A DNA stretch of 64,000 nucleotides from an uncultured Phycisphaerales bacterium (GTDB lineage: Bacteria > Planctomycetota > Phycisphaerae > Sedimentisphaerales > Anaerobacaceae), in NCBI GenBank assembly GCA_903857265.1, contig CAIODZ010000031.1:1-64000 (forward strand). The letters run 5' to 3'. The number at the start of each line of letters is the position of its first letter. Positions within the stretch are counted from its first letter, which is position 1. Both the position numbers and the translations under genes were made by a program. This document shows positions 19,282 to 27,577 of this stretch, piece after piece. The notes below the pieces were generated by a model. The model was given only the letters and a program-made list of their open reading frames with translations, was not told where the DNA came from and did not search any database.

Positions 19282-20559
19282 TTACTTTTTGCCCCTTATC
19301 GCCTTATCTGCGATATCCCGCCGATAATGCGCCCCCTCAAAGCTTATCTTCCCCACCGCCTCATACGCCTGCTTTTTCGCGTCGGCAATCGTTCCCCCGA
19401 TTGCCGTCACGCCGAGCACCCTGCCTCCCGCCGTTACCAATTTGCCGTCTTTTACGCTCGTCCCCGCGTGAAACACAACAACATCCTTCAACTGTTCGGC
19501 CTCGCTTATGCCCGTTACAACCTTTCCTTTCTCGTAATCGCCCGGGTATCCGCCCGACGCCATCACCACGCATACCGCAGGCCGCTCGTCCCATTCGAGC
19601 GTCACCCGGTCCAATTTCTGCTCGCAAACCGCAAGGCAAACCTCAAGTAAATCACTTTTGAGCCGCATCATAATCGGCTGCGTCTCCGGGTCGCCAAATC
19701 GAACATTGAATTCCAAAACCCTCGGCCCCCCCGCCGTTACCATAAGTCCCGCATACAGCACACCCTTATATGGCGTGTCGTTGCGATTCATACAATCTAC
19801 AACGGGCACCAAAATCTCCCGCTCTATCTGGCTCATCATCGCATCCGTAACCACAGGCGCAGGACTGTATGCCCCCATACCGCCGGTGTTCGGCCCCGTG
19901 TCCCCATCGCCCACCGGCTTATGGTCCTGTGCCGACTCCATTACATATATGCTCCTGCCATCGACAAACGCCAGTATCGACGCCTCTTCGCCTATCAGCT
20001 TGTCCTCCACGACAACCTTATCACCCGCCGAGCCGAATATCCTGTCCACCATTATCTTCTCAGCCGCCAATATCCCGTCGGATGGCTCGTTGCAAACTAT
20101 CACCCCTTTGCCTTTCGCTAATCCCGCCGCCTTGACTACCACCGGCTCATCTCTGCTCGCGATGTATGCCTTGGCATCCTCGAACCTGGTGAACGTCCTT
20201 CCTTCAGCCGTCGATACCGCACTCGACCGCATTATCTGTTTTGAAAACGATTTGTCCGCCTCCAACTGTGCCGCCGCCTTATTCGGCCCAAACGCCTTTA
20301 TCCCCGCCGCTTCCAACGCATCGACCGCACCATCCGCTAATGGGTCTTCAGGCCCGACTATCACAAGCTCAACCTTGTTTTCCTTGGCGAATTTGACTAT
20401 TTCGCCAATATCCTCCGTCTTTATCGCGACGTTTTCTCCCCATCTGGCCGTGCCCGGGTTTCCCGACGCGATATACAGCTTTTTCAGCTCTTTCGATTTC
20501 GCCAATTTCCACGCTATCGCGTCTTCCCGCCCGCCATTGCCTATCAGTAATACTCTCAT
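19282..20559 (-). CDS. purD: Phosphoribosylamine--glycine ligase
   Basis: GAR synthetase (425 residues), the ATP-grasp enzyme joining glycine to 5-phosphoribosylamine in the second step of purine synthesis. The N-terminal nucleotide loop reads MRVLLIGNGGRED (the usual GGREH has Asp in place of His). The ATP-grasp core includes VVKAAGLAKGKGV, and GPNTGGMGAYSPAP and VLEFNVRFGDPE are the PurD signatures. An in-frame GTG nine codons upstream (20586) is open, but AAGGA lies between it and the ATG and the family starts at the ATG. Other purine genes (purA, guaB, guaA) are elsewhere in the window. Confidence 0.96.
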   Translation of the reverse strand: MRVLLIGNGGREDAIAWKLAKSKELKKLYIASGNPGTARWGENVAIKTEDIGEIVKFAKENKVELVIVGPEDPLADGAVDALEAAGIKAFGPNKAAAQLEADKSFSKQIMRSSAVSTAEGRTFTRFEDAKAYIASRDEPVVVKAAGLAKGKGVIVCNEPSDGILAAEKIMVDRIFGSAGDKVVVEDKLIGEEASILAFVDGRSIYVMESAQDHKPVGDGDTGPNTGGMGAYSPAPVVTDAMMSQIEREILVPVVDCMNRNDTPYKGVLYAGLMVTAGGPRVLEFNVRFGDPETQPIMMRLKSDLLEVCLAVCEQKLDRVTLEWDERPAVCVVMASGGYPGDYEKGKVVTGISEAEQLKDVVVFHAGTSVKDGKLVTAGGRVLGVTAIGGTIADAKKQAYEAVGKISFEGAHYRRDIADKAIRGKK

Positions 20560-20580
20560 CTGCCCAGATTCCTTTTTACT

Positions 20581-20745
20581 TTTCACTTCAACATTTAATA
20601 TTGGTTATTCAATATTGGACATTCCAATCTGTCTTCCCGAAGCATAGCGAAGGCCCCAGACTACGATCTGGGTTCCAGTGTTTTAAAAATCTGCATTCCG
20701 AATCCCCAATCGCCAATCGACATTCGGCAATCGAAAATTCTTTGC
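20581..20745. repeat. Degenerate short-unit intergenic repeats between purD and csrA
   Basis: Two stretches of near-repeating words: variants of ATATTGG/ATTC (about 20590-20628) and CAATCG/CATTCG (about 20692-20738), separated by a GCGAAGG-containing segment. They carry no ORF. Similar AT-rich words occur at 6850-6875 and 22355-22390. Confidence 0.5.
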
Positions 20746-20793
20746 TTCTACTTTAACCGCCCTCCCGGCTTCCCTCAAGGCAAAACCGGCGCA

Positions 20794-20832
20794 TAAAAAA
20801 ACCGGCCCGTCGTATCACTCTCGACAGGCCGG
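20794..20832 (-). terminator. Rho-independent terminator after csrA
   Basis: On the minus strand CCGGCCTGTCG (20832-20822) and CGACGGGCCGG (20812-20802) form an 11-bp stem with one T-G pair and a 9-nt loop, followed by seven T residues. It lies 25 bp after the csrA stop codon. Confidence 0.85.
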
Positions 20833-20856
20833 CCGCTCAAATCCGAGAAAACTCAC

Positions 20857-21048
20857 TTATTCTTGTTGTTTCTGTGCTTCTTTTTTCTCCCGCTGAATCG
20901 CCTCATATACCTCTTTGCGATGCACCGATATATGCTTCGGCGCGGTTATCCCAAGGCGAACCTTATCACCGCGGACGTCCACTATCGTAACTTCCACGTC
21001 GTCGCCTATTATTATCGACTCATCTTTTTGTCTGCTCAGCACCAGCAT
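20857..21048 (-). CDS. csrA: Carbon storage regulator CsrA
   Basis: 63-residue RNA-binding translational regulator. It binds GGA motifs in hairpin loops of mRNA leaders as a beta-strand-swapped dimer. The family sequence is intact: [20 protein letters not shown], then [22 protein letters not shown] with the RNA-contacting Arg in VHRKEV. AAGGAG lies 8 nt before the ATG and itself contains a GGA site, so autoregulation is possible. The leader is strongly structured. In many bacteria csrA adjoins flagellar genes; none is seen here. Confidence 0.97.
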   Translation of the reverse strand: MLVLSRQKDESIIIGDDVEVTIVDVRGDKVRLGITAPKHISVHRKEVYEAIQREKKEAQKQQE

Positions 21049-21059
21049 CGTTAACTCCT

Positions 21060-21160
21060 TTTGCAGATTGGGCCGCCATTATTTCTACGCGACGAACAAA
21101 TCGACTGTTCACCGGCAACGATTTTAATCGCCGCCCCAGGGTGCACAGTTAATCTGCAAA
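21060..21160 (-). promoter_or_regulatory. Structured 5' leader of csrA
   Basis: Between csrA and its upstream region, a perfect 10-bp inverted repeat (TTTGCAGATT at 21060-21069; AATCTGCAAA at 21151-21160) encloses two further hairpins: GGCAACGATT/AATCGCCGCC (21114-21135; 10 bp with two G-U pairs in RNA, 2-nt loop) and GAACA/TGTTC (21094-21110). The 3' arm of the outer stem directly abuts the csrA Shine-Dalgarno, so folding should affect translation. Its family is not recognised. Confidence 0.6.
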
Positions 21161-21295
21161 TCCAAATGATTCTTCGGCTAATTTGAGGACTGAAAACAAC
21201 GAATTCCTACTTTGTTGTCGGAACGATATCTGGTTATGGGACGAATAACACTTAAGTGCTTACAAGGAAAGATGTTATGACTAATAATTGGCATC

Positions 21296-21318
21296 AAAAA
21301 AAGGGAAAACTCCCCCTT
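21296..21318 (-). terminator. Rho-independent terminator after the 303-residue membrane protein gene
   Basis: On the minus strand AAGGG (21318-21314) and CCCTT (21305-21301) pair around an 8-nt loop and are followed by a T run reaching 21296. It lies about 30 bp after the stop codon of the membrane protein gene. Confidence 0.7.
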
Positions 21319-21348
21319 GGAACTGGGTAAAATAGGGTATTTTGTATT

Positions 21349-22260
21349 TTATTCGCCTTTGATCTCGAGCCGGTGCCAGTATTCATATCGAACAGCCATC
21401 CAGTATCCGGCGATTGCGCCGAGCGTGCCGAAAGCCACAATCTGAACAGGCAACACCGCCAGAACCGAATTGGAGAAAAACATCGCAGGCCAGCGTTCGA
21501 TGAAGTACTCAAGAACCTTGTACTTGCCGTAAGCGCTTACTGCCATAATATTTACCAGACATGTCCCTATAACTGGCCAGACGTAATCTACCCCGAGCAC
21601 CCTCTGAACCAAAAAGCCGACAATGCCAAACGAAACAAGCACGGCAAAAACAATCTGGCCTATTGCGGGCTGAGCTACCGCGGCGCCGGATGCCGAATCC
21701 CATATCGTGAAATCACGCGCTAAAATTCCGATAAAAAACTGAGCAACTACCGCGGAACCAACAACAGCTATTACGATATTGAGAAGAACGCCGAAGCTGC
21801 GTTTTTGCGGTTTGCCTGTTTCGCCAGTTGCAGCGGGGTGTATAATTTGCGAGGCGATGAACACACCGAGGTAACCCGCAGCCACTATTGACAGCCAAAG
21901 CAGCGGCTCCCAGCAAAACGTCGAGTAAATCTGTTGTCTGCGCACGATAGAGATATTGAACTGCATCAATGTCCCTATATCGCCGCTGCGTACCGCCCAG
22001 ACAGCTAGCCCCGCCGGCACTGCCAATATCCCGATTCGACTGCCGTATGGCCACGATAAAAAATACGCTATCAGCCCGACGCCAAATGCCAGTCCCAACA
22101 ATACAAGCACGTTGTAAGAACCTATTGTGCCGCTGGTAACAGAAACAACCCCGAACGGGTCCGCGGGCGCAACCATAGGCCAGGCATATACGCCTATTAC
22201 GGCGATACCCACTGCCGCCGCCGCCGCGATTCTCAATCTAATTAACCATGTCAGTTCCAC
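21349..22260 (-). CDS. Multi-pass membrane protein of unknown function
   Basis: 303 residues with about seven or eight hydrophobic segments (for example 10-32, 45-68, 72-92, 118-138, 160-180, 198-222, 228-250 and 264-288). Polar loops are short and no catalytic motif or known family was recognised. The start is a GTG preceded by GGAGAA about 8 nt upstream. It stands between csrA and gpsA on the same strand, but a terminator follows it and a gap with repeat-like words precedes it, so it is probably a single transcription unit. Base composition matches its neighbours. Confidence 0.6.
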   Translation of the reverse strand: MELTWLIRLRIAAAAAVGIAVIGVYAWPMVAPADPFGVVSVTSGTIGSYNVLVLLGLAFGVGLIAYFLSWPYGSRIGILAVPAGLAVWAVRSGDIGTLMQFNISIVRRQQIYSTFCWEPLLWLSIVAAGYLGVFIASQIIHPAATGETGKPQKRSFGVLLNIVIAVVGSAVVAQFFIGILARDFTIWDSASGAAVAQPAIGQIVFAVLVSFGIVGFLVQRVLGVDYVWPVIGTCLVNIMAVSAYGKYKVLEYFIERWPAMFFSNSVLAVLPVQIVAFGTLGAIAGYWMAVRYEYWHRLEIKGE

Positions 22261-22397
22261 CAGTGTTCTCCATCAGTTTTATAGCGGTTAAGATAACACA
22301 GGGAATAATCATTGGCAACGGATAAAATGCGGCCACAATCTTTGAGACGGTTACTAATTTCTGATTTGGGATTTCGGAATGCGGATTTCACAATGGA

Positions 22398-23414
22398 TTA
22401 ATAATGTGGGTGTTCTGATTTGAGCTGGCGGGTCATCAGGTCGGTAATGGCGGACTGGACGGATTTGTTCTTAAAGATGATATCATAAACGGCCTCGGTA
22501 ATGGGCATCTCGACTTTGTATTGCTGCAACAACCCATCGACAACGGATTCACATGTGGCGATACCCTCGATAACGGATTCGGTGGCGGATTGGGCAAGCT
22601 GTGGGGACTGGCCCCTGCCGATTCTTTCGCCGAATGAACGGTTCCTGCCCTTTGGGGAAATGCAGGTTGTAACCAAATCGCCGAGTCCCGTAAGGCCCGC
22701 GAAGGTCTGCGGATTAGCACCCATAGCAACGCCGAGGCGTGATATCTCGGTCAGGCCCCTGCAAAGGAGAGCCGCTTTTGCGTTGTCGCCCGCGCCGATG
22801 CCGTCGATAATTCCGGCGGCGATGGCGATTATATTTTTCATTGCGCCGGCTAATTCGACGCCTACAACGTCGGTATTAGTATAAATGCGGAACCAGGAGA
22901 TGCTGAGGGTAAGCTGGATTCGCTGGGCGAGCTGGTCATCAGCGGAGGCGACGCAGGCGGTAGCTGGCAATCTAACGGCAAGTTCGTCGGCAATTGTGGG
23001 GCCGGATAATGCGGCTAAACCACGCGAGGCATCGGAGCCAAAGACGTCAGCGATGATTTGTGTGGGACGGAACAGAGTTTTATTTTCGATACCCTTTGCA
23101 ACGGAGCAGACGGGGACGCCTTTGGAGGTGTGTTTTTTCAGCCGGGTCCAGATACTTCTCATAAACTGGCAAGGCACGGCGGAGATAATCAGGTCGGCGT
23201 CGGCAATAATTCTTTTGTCGTCGGGCTCGAAAATAATTGTTTCGGGGAGTTTGTGGCCCGGGAGAAATTTTACGTTTTCGCGGTTCTGAGCTATCTGCTG
23301 TAGTTGTTGGGCATCATAGCCCCAGAGACGGACGGGGATTTCTTTCTCCGCAAGGAGCATCGCCAAAACGGTTCCCATTCCGCCGTCGCCGATTATCGAT
23401 ATGTTTTTAAACAT
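22398..23414 (-). CDS. gpsA: NAD(P)-dependent glycerol-3-phosphate dehydrogenase
   Basis: 338 residues, the usual GpsA length. It reduces dihydroxyacetone phosphate to sn-glycerol-3-phosphate for phospholipid synthesis. The Rossmann loop is GDGGMGTVLA near the N-terminus (most members read GxGxWGTA). CSVAKGIENKTL carries the conserved Lys region, and ELAGAMKNIIAIAAG plus GLGDLVTTC are typical C-terminal-domain motifs. The ATG at 23414 gives the family length; the open frame extends 91 codons further upstream through repeat-like sequence that does not resemble protein. No clear ribosome binding site precedes the ATG. Confidence 0.94.
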   Translation of the reverse strand: MFKNISIIGDGGMGTVLAMLLAEKEIPVRLWGYDAQQLQQIAQNRENVKFLPGHKLPETIIFEPDDKRIIADADLIISAVPCQFMRSIWTRLKKHTSKGVPVCSVAKGIENKTLFRPTQIIADVFGSDASRGLAALSGPTIADELAVRLPATACVASADDQLAQRIQLTLSISWFRIYTNTDVVGVELAGAMKNIIAIAAGIIDGIGAGDNAKAALLCRGLTEISRLGVAMGANPQTFAGLTGLGDLVTTCISPKGRNRSFGERIGRGQSPQLAQSATESVIEGIATCESVVDGLLQQYKVEMPITEAVYDIIFKNKSVQSAITDLMTRQLKSEHPHY

Positions 23415-23760
23415 AGTATTAGCCACAGAGATATTATAGCCACTCCCGTTAGGGATGCCAACTGGCAAGAGGACACAGAGGTCACAGAGAATTTTTAGAC
23501 GCCCTCCTTCGCCAAGGGCTTCCACCTTCGCTAAAGCTGCGGTGGACAGACCGGAGGGCAGGCAAAACGGTTTACCGCAGAGTCCTTCGACAACACTCAA
23601 GACAAATCGCTCGGAATGACAATGACTCAACATCCGCATCTCAAAGGGTTTAACGTCAGGTAAAAATTCCTTTGGAGAAATTATCAAGTGAAAGCCGAAT
23701 AGGCGCAGTAGAACGGAAGACAGAAGACGGAAAACAGAAGACAGATTAAGAGTCGTCGTC
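23415..23760. repeat. Repeat-rich spacer upstream of gpsA
   Basis: No gene is supported here. It contains GGACACAGAGGTCACAGAG-type words (about 23471-23490), a CCTTCGCCAAGGGCTTCCACCTTCG-like palindromic segment (about 23506-23535), a CCTTCGACAACACTCAAGAC segment (about 23583-23602), and a 9-10-nt repeat of AGAAGACGGAA variants (about 23714-23744). These look like dispersed intergenic elements rather than protein. Confidence 0.5.
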
Positions 23761-23875
23761 CGTCATCAATCCTTCATCCTTTGGCAGTTACAAGGTCCGA
23801 AAAAAGCGGACGCGACAAGTTAATAAAGGGTGATTTAAATCGTCCCTTTTTCTTTGAAAATTCGTATAAATAATT

Positions 23876-24110
23876 ATGGCAGGCACCCCTGCGGTGTTTG
23901 GTATAGAAAGCCATATTTGAAAAAACCGATACCCTTAACTCTGGGAAATCAGGCCTTGAGGCCCGAAAACGCCTATTGAATTTGGACTTTCGGACACAAG
24001 CAACGATTGCCCACCTGAAATTAATGGGTTTCTTCAATTCGCTTTCTTACGGCATCTGCGGAGGTAAAACCTGCTATAGAGAAGGGCCTGTTACAACAGG
24101 CCCTTTTTTT
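23876..24110 (+). ncRNA. Candidate stand-alone structured RNA, 6S-like architecture
   Basis: A region of about 235 nt without a plausible ORF whose ends pair over a long helix: 23875-23883 with 24070-24078 (9 bp, one G-U), then 23885-23894 with 24056-24065 (one mismatch in 10). Between them lie smaller hairpins, such as CCGAAA/TTTCGG and GGCC-TTGA-GGCC. A TATAAA box at 23865-23870 would start transcription just before the 5' arm, and an intrinsic terminator follows the 3' arm. A long closing helix with an open middle and own promoter and terminator recalls 6S RNA, and the 3' side contains CGGCATCTGCGG. The family assignment is tentative; a cis-acting leader for the phosphorylase gene 180 nt downstream is the alternative. 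Confidence 0.5.
24084..24110 (+). terminator. Intrinsic terminator of the structured RNA
   Basis: GGGCCTGTT and AACAGGCCC pair (24084-24103, very small loop as drawn; 7 bp with a 6-nt loop is more realistic) and are followed by seven T residues at 24104-24110. Confidence 0.9.
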
Positions 24111-24291
24111 GTCCCTACAAGGCATCGAAGGGTGTATTTCAGGGTTTTTAGCGTTAAGCGGGGATGTATTTTGGCCGATTATATGGAGGGTGTAAGTGTT
24201 CACGCTCATTAGCTTTGTGTGACGGTCGGCGGGGTTTACCCTGCCCTACAACTGAAACGAAAAAGAGTTGCAACGCTGAGAAGAGGTGGAA

Positions 24292-26910
24292 ATGCTTAAG
24301 ATTCGTAACTACACGGTACTGCCAGCGCTGCCTGAGGTTTTGACTGACCTTCAGGCAATCGCGGTGAACCTGTTCTGGTCGTGGAACCATGAATTTATCG
24401 ATTTATTTTCGCGGATTGACCCGGCATTGTGGCAGAGCTGCGGGCATAACCCGGTCAAGATGCTGGGCAGCATTCCGCAGGAACGGCTCAATGCGCTGGC
24501 AGAGAACCAGGGATTTCTCGCTGAATTGAAAAAGGCATCGGAAAAACTCCAATTATATCTCGAAGGGCCGACGTGGTTTGATTCGGTATGTCCCAAATCG
24601 ACAACAATGACGCTGGCGTATTTCAGCGCGGAGTTCGGGATTCACGAATGTCTGCCGATTTACGCGGGCGGCTTAGGCATACTCGCAGGCGACCATATCA
24701 AGAGCGCATCGGACCTTGGTATCCCGTTAGTCGGCGTGGGGCTGATGTATCAAAAGGGGTATTTCCGCCAGTATCTCAACGTTGACGGCTGGCAGCAGGA
24801 GGCATACGTTGAGAACGACCTTTATAATATGCCGCTTGAGTTAGTGCGCGGCAAAGACGGGCAGCCGTTGACAATCAGCGTGGAGTACCCGGGCAGAGAG
24901 GTATTCGCCCAGATATGGCTCTGCTCGGTGGGACGCACCAGGTTATATATGCTGGACACGAACCTGCCGAATAATTCCGCGACCGACCGGATGATTACGA
25001 CGACGGTTTACGGCGGCGATACGGAGATGAGAATTCGTCAGGAACTTATGCTGGGCATCGGCGGTATGAGGGCGCTTTACGCGATGGGCATCAAGCCGAC
25101 GATATGCCATCTCAACGAAGGACACACCGCGTTTTCAACGCTGGAGCGGATGCGATATATAATGAACGAGACGAAAGTATCCTTTGACGAGGCGTTCGAG
25201 GCGGTAAAGGCGGGGACAATTTTCACAGTGCATACGCCTGTCAGGGCCGGTGTTGACGAATTCAGCACGGAGCTGATGCACAAATACTTCGCCGGTTATG
25301 CGCCATCGCTTGGAATAGACGCAAGACGGCTTATTTCCTTAGGCAGGATACTTCCTGATGACGAGGGCGAATCGTTCAAGATGCCGGTGCTGGCAATACG
25401 GATCAGCAGCTACGTAAATGGTGTCAGCGAGCTGCACGGGCAGGTATCTCGCGAGATATGGTCGTGCCTTTGGAGAAAGGTTCCGACAAACGAGGTTCCT
25501 ATATCGTCGGTTACCAACGGCGTGCACACGAGAAGCTGGGTTTCGGAGGAAATAGGCCGGCTGTATGAAAGATACCTGGGACCGAACTGGGCGGATGAAA
25601 AAGCCGATTCGCCGGTATGGAACAATATCGACCAGATATCCGATGAGGAGTTCTGGAGATGTCACCAGCGGTGCAAAGAGCGGCTGATAACGTTTGCCCG
25701 CAGGCGTCTGAAGGCGCAGATGGAAAGAAGAGGGACATATCACAGCGAGCTTAACCGGGCGGAAGAAGTGCTTGACCCGGAGACATTGACAATCGGTTTC
25801 GCAAGACGTTTCGCAACGTACAAGAGGGCGACTTTGCTGTTTAAGGACCCCGCCCGATTAGCGAAAATGCTGAACGACACCCAAAGGCCGGTGCAGTTCA
25901 TATTCGCGGGCAAGGCGCATCCGCGGGACAGCGAGGGCAAAGAGCTTGTCCGTGAAATCGTGCATTTTGCGGCGCAGTTTGACGTAGGACGCCGGATAGT
26001 ATTCCTCGAAGATTACGATATCAGCGTCGCCAAGATGCTGGTACAGGGCGTTGACGTATGGCTGAATAACCCGAGAAGGCCCCTGGAAGCGAGCGGGACA
26101 AGCGGAATGAAGGCGGCGATAAACGGCGTGCTGAATATGAGCACGCTTGACGGGTGGTGGTGCGAGGGCTACAAACCCGATAACGGCTGGGCAATCGGTT
26201 CAGGCGAGGTATATGACGACGCCAACTACCAGGATACGATCGAGGCACAGGCGATATATAATATATTCGAAAATGAAGTTGTACCCCTGTATTACACCCG
26301 CTCGGCAGACAATCTGCCGCGGGCGTGGATACATCGGGCGAGAAAATCGATGAGACGACTGACGCCCCAGTTCAGCACATCAAGAATGGTAAGCGACTAT
26401 ACGCAGCGATGCTACCTTCCCGCGCAGGCAAGATGGGACTATATGGTCAGTGACAATTTGAGCAGGGCAAAAACCCTTGCCTGGTGGAAGGCAAATACGC
26501 AGAGGGCATGGTCGGAGCTGCTTATTAAAGACGTGAACGTGGAGATAGGCAACGGCGAAGGCGGAAGCGTATTAGACGCCCGAAATCCGCAGCTAAAAGT
26601 CGGCTCAAAGCTTAAGGTTAACGCCGTAGTCAAGCTCGGCAGATTGAAACCGGATGATATTTCGGTGGAACTATATCACGGCCCGCTGGATTCCCGCGGC
26701 AATATCGTTGACGGGGAAGTAATCCAGATGGATTACAAAAAATCCACAGGCGTTGACAATGAGCATTTGTTCTGCGGACTGACGCCCTGCTGCGCTTCGG
26801 GACGCAGAGGCATAGCGGTGCGAGTTGTTCCGAAAAACAAGGATCTGGCGACAGCTCACGAGCTTGGACTGGTTCTGTGGGAATCACATACCGAACAGCT
26901 TAACGAGTAA
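24292..26910 (+). CDS. glgP: Alpha-glucan (glycogen/maltodextrin) phosphorylase, GT35
   Basis: 872 residues. It releases glucose-1-phosphate from alpha-1,4-glucans using pyridoxal phosphate. The N-terminal 110 residues match the DUF3417 module of the shorter GlgP subfamily (NLFWSWNHE). The substrate motifs AYFSAEFGIHECLPIYAGGLG and HLNEGHTAF follow, and the PLP lysine is Lys607 in SGTSGMKAA. A C-terminal beta-rich region (about 720-870) closes the protein. The ATG at 24292 is preferred, with GAGG upstream; a GTG two codons earlier overlaps that site. It is transcribed on its own and converges with the PtsN-like gene. Confidence 0.94.
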   Translation: MLKIRNYTVLPALPEVLTDLQAIAVNLFWSWNHEFIDLFSRIDPALWQSCGHNPVKMLGSIPQERLNALAENQGFLAELKKASEKLQLYLEGPTWFDSVCPKSTTMTLAYFSAEFGIHECLPIYAGGLGILAGDHIKSASDLGIPLVGVGLMYQKGYFRQYLNVDGWQQEAYVENDLYNMPLELVRGKDGQPLTISVEYPGREVFAQIWLCSVGRTRLYMLDTNLPNNSATDRMITTTVYGGDTEMRIRQELMLGIGGMRALYAMGIKPTICHLNEGHTAFSTLERMRYIMNETKVSFDEAFEAVKAGTIFTVHTPVRAGVDEFSTELMHKYFAGYAPSLGIDARRLISLGRILPDDEGESFKMPVLAIRISSYVNGVSELHGQVSREIWSCLWRKVPTNEVPISSVTNGVHTRSWVSEEIGRLYERYLGPNWADEKADSPVWNNIDQISDEEFWRCHQRCKERLITFARRRLKAQMERRGTYHSELNRAEEVLDPETLTIGFARRFATYKRATLLFKDPARLAKMLNDTQRPVQFIFAGKAHPRDSEGKELVREIVHFAAQFDVGRRIVFLEDYDISVAKMLVQGVDVWLNNPRRPLEASGTSGMKAAINGVLNMSTLDGWWCEGYKPDNGWAIGSGEVYDDANYQDTIEAQAIYNIFENEVVPLYYTRSADNLPRAWIHRARKSMRRLTPQFSTSRMVSDYTQRCYLPAQARWDYMVSDNLSRAKTLAWWKANTQRAWSELLIKDVNVEIGNGEGGSVLDARNPQLKVGSKLKVNAVVKLGRLKPDDISVELYHGPLDSRGNIVDGEVIQMDYKKSTGVDNEHLFCGLTPCCASGRRGIAVRVVPKNKDLATAHELGLVLWESHTEQLNE

Positions 26911-26924
26911 CGGGCAAAACTGAT

Positions 26925-27383
26925 TTACTCGTTTTCCTTGTTGGCGAAAAGCTCGCAAACCTCATTGGCAGAAGATGCCTTCTGCAGTTTGTTCCTGAAT
27001 GCCTCATCGAGCATCAATCGGCTTATGCGGGCAAGCGCCTGAATATGCGGGCCTGTCTGGTCAAGGGGCGATAACAGCAGGATGACAATACTCACGGGCT
27101 TGTTGTCAACACTGTCAAAATCGATGGGCTGCGCGGCAATCCCCAGAGCAATCACCAGTTCCTTTACAGCGTTGCATTTGCCGTGGGGAATCGCTATGCC
27201 GGAACCGATGCCTGTGCTCCTGACCTGCTCACGATTGAGAACGGCTTGGAGAGCAACATCTTTATTCAGCAGCAATTTGCCGGCGTCAAGAAGATTGACA
27301 AGCTCCGTTATGACCGACTGCTTATCCTTGCCCGCGAGGGGCACCTTTACTAAACTCGGCTGTAAAATCTGTGAAAGAATCAT
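26925..27383 (-). CDS. PTS EIIA domain protein, PtsN (EIIA-Ntr) type
   Basis: 152-residue stand-alone EIIA of the fructose/nitrogen class. It would be phosphorylated on His67 in the motif GSGIAIPHGK by an HPr-like partner. The later segment ILLLSPLDQTGPHIQALARIS is also typical. A lone EIIA with no EIIB or EIIC nearby suggests a regulatory rather than transport role, as for PtsN; no HPr, HPr kinase or EI gene is present in the window to test this. It is divergent from cimA and convergent with glgP. Confidence 0.88.
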   Translation of the reverse strand: MILSQILQPSLVKVPLAGKDKQSVITELVNLLDAGKLLLNKDVALQAVLNREQVRSTGIGSGIAIPHGKCNAVKELVIALGIAAQPIDFDSVDNKPVSIVILLLSPLDQTGPHIQALARISRLMLDEAFRNKLQKASSANEVCELFANKENE

Positions 27384-27577
27384 TTTTACCGCTCATAAAC
27401 AGGTTATATTACCCAAACGTCCCGAATGTAGAATAATAACAATTCAAAAAGTATAATGCAACAAGCAACCTGTTATTTTGAGCAGCCTTACGCAAATTTT
27501 TACAGGTCATTCGCATCACAAATCGGCTGCTTATCGCCCTTTACATATCGGCGATGGGGGGCTAAAATAAAGCCGCT

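Noticed and set aside
19658-20647. 329-codon plus-strand frame opposite purD
   Set aside because: Shadow frame; the purD motifs on the minus strand are unambiguous.
22398-23687. Longer 429-residue version of GpsA
   Set aside because: The extra 91 N-terminal codons come from repeat-rich spacer and precede the normal Rossmann start.
23774-24037. 87-codon minus-strand frame upstream of glgP
   Set aside because: It overlaps the structured RNA candidate and has no ribosome binding site.
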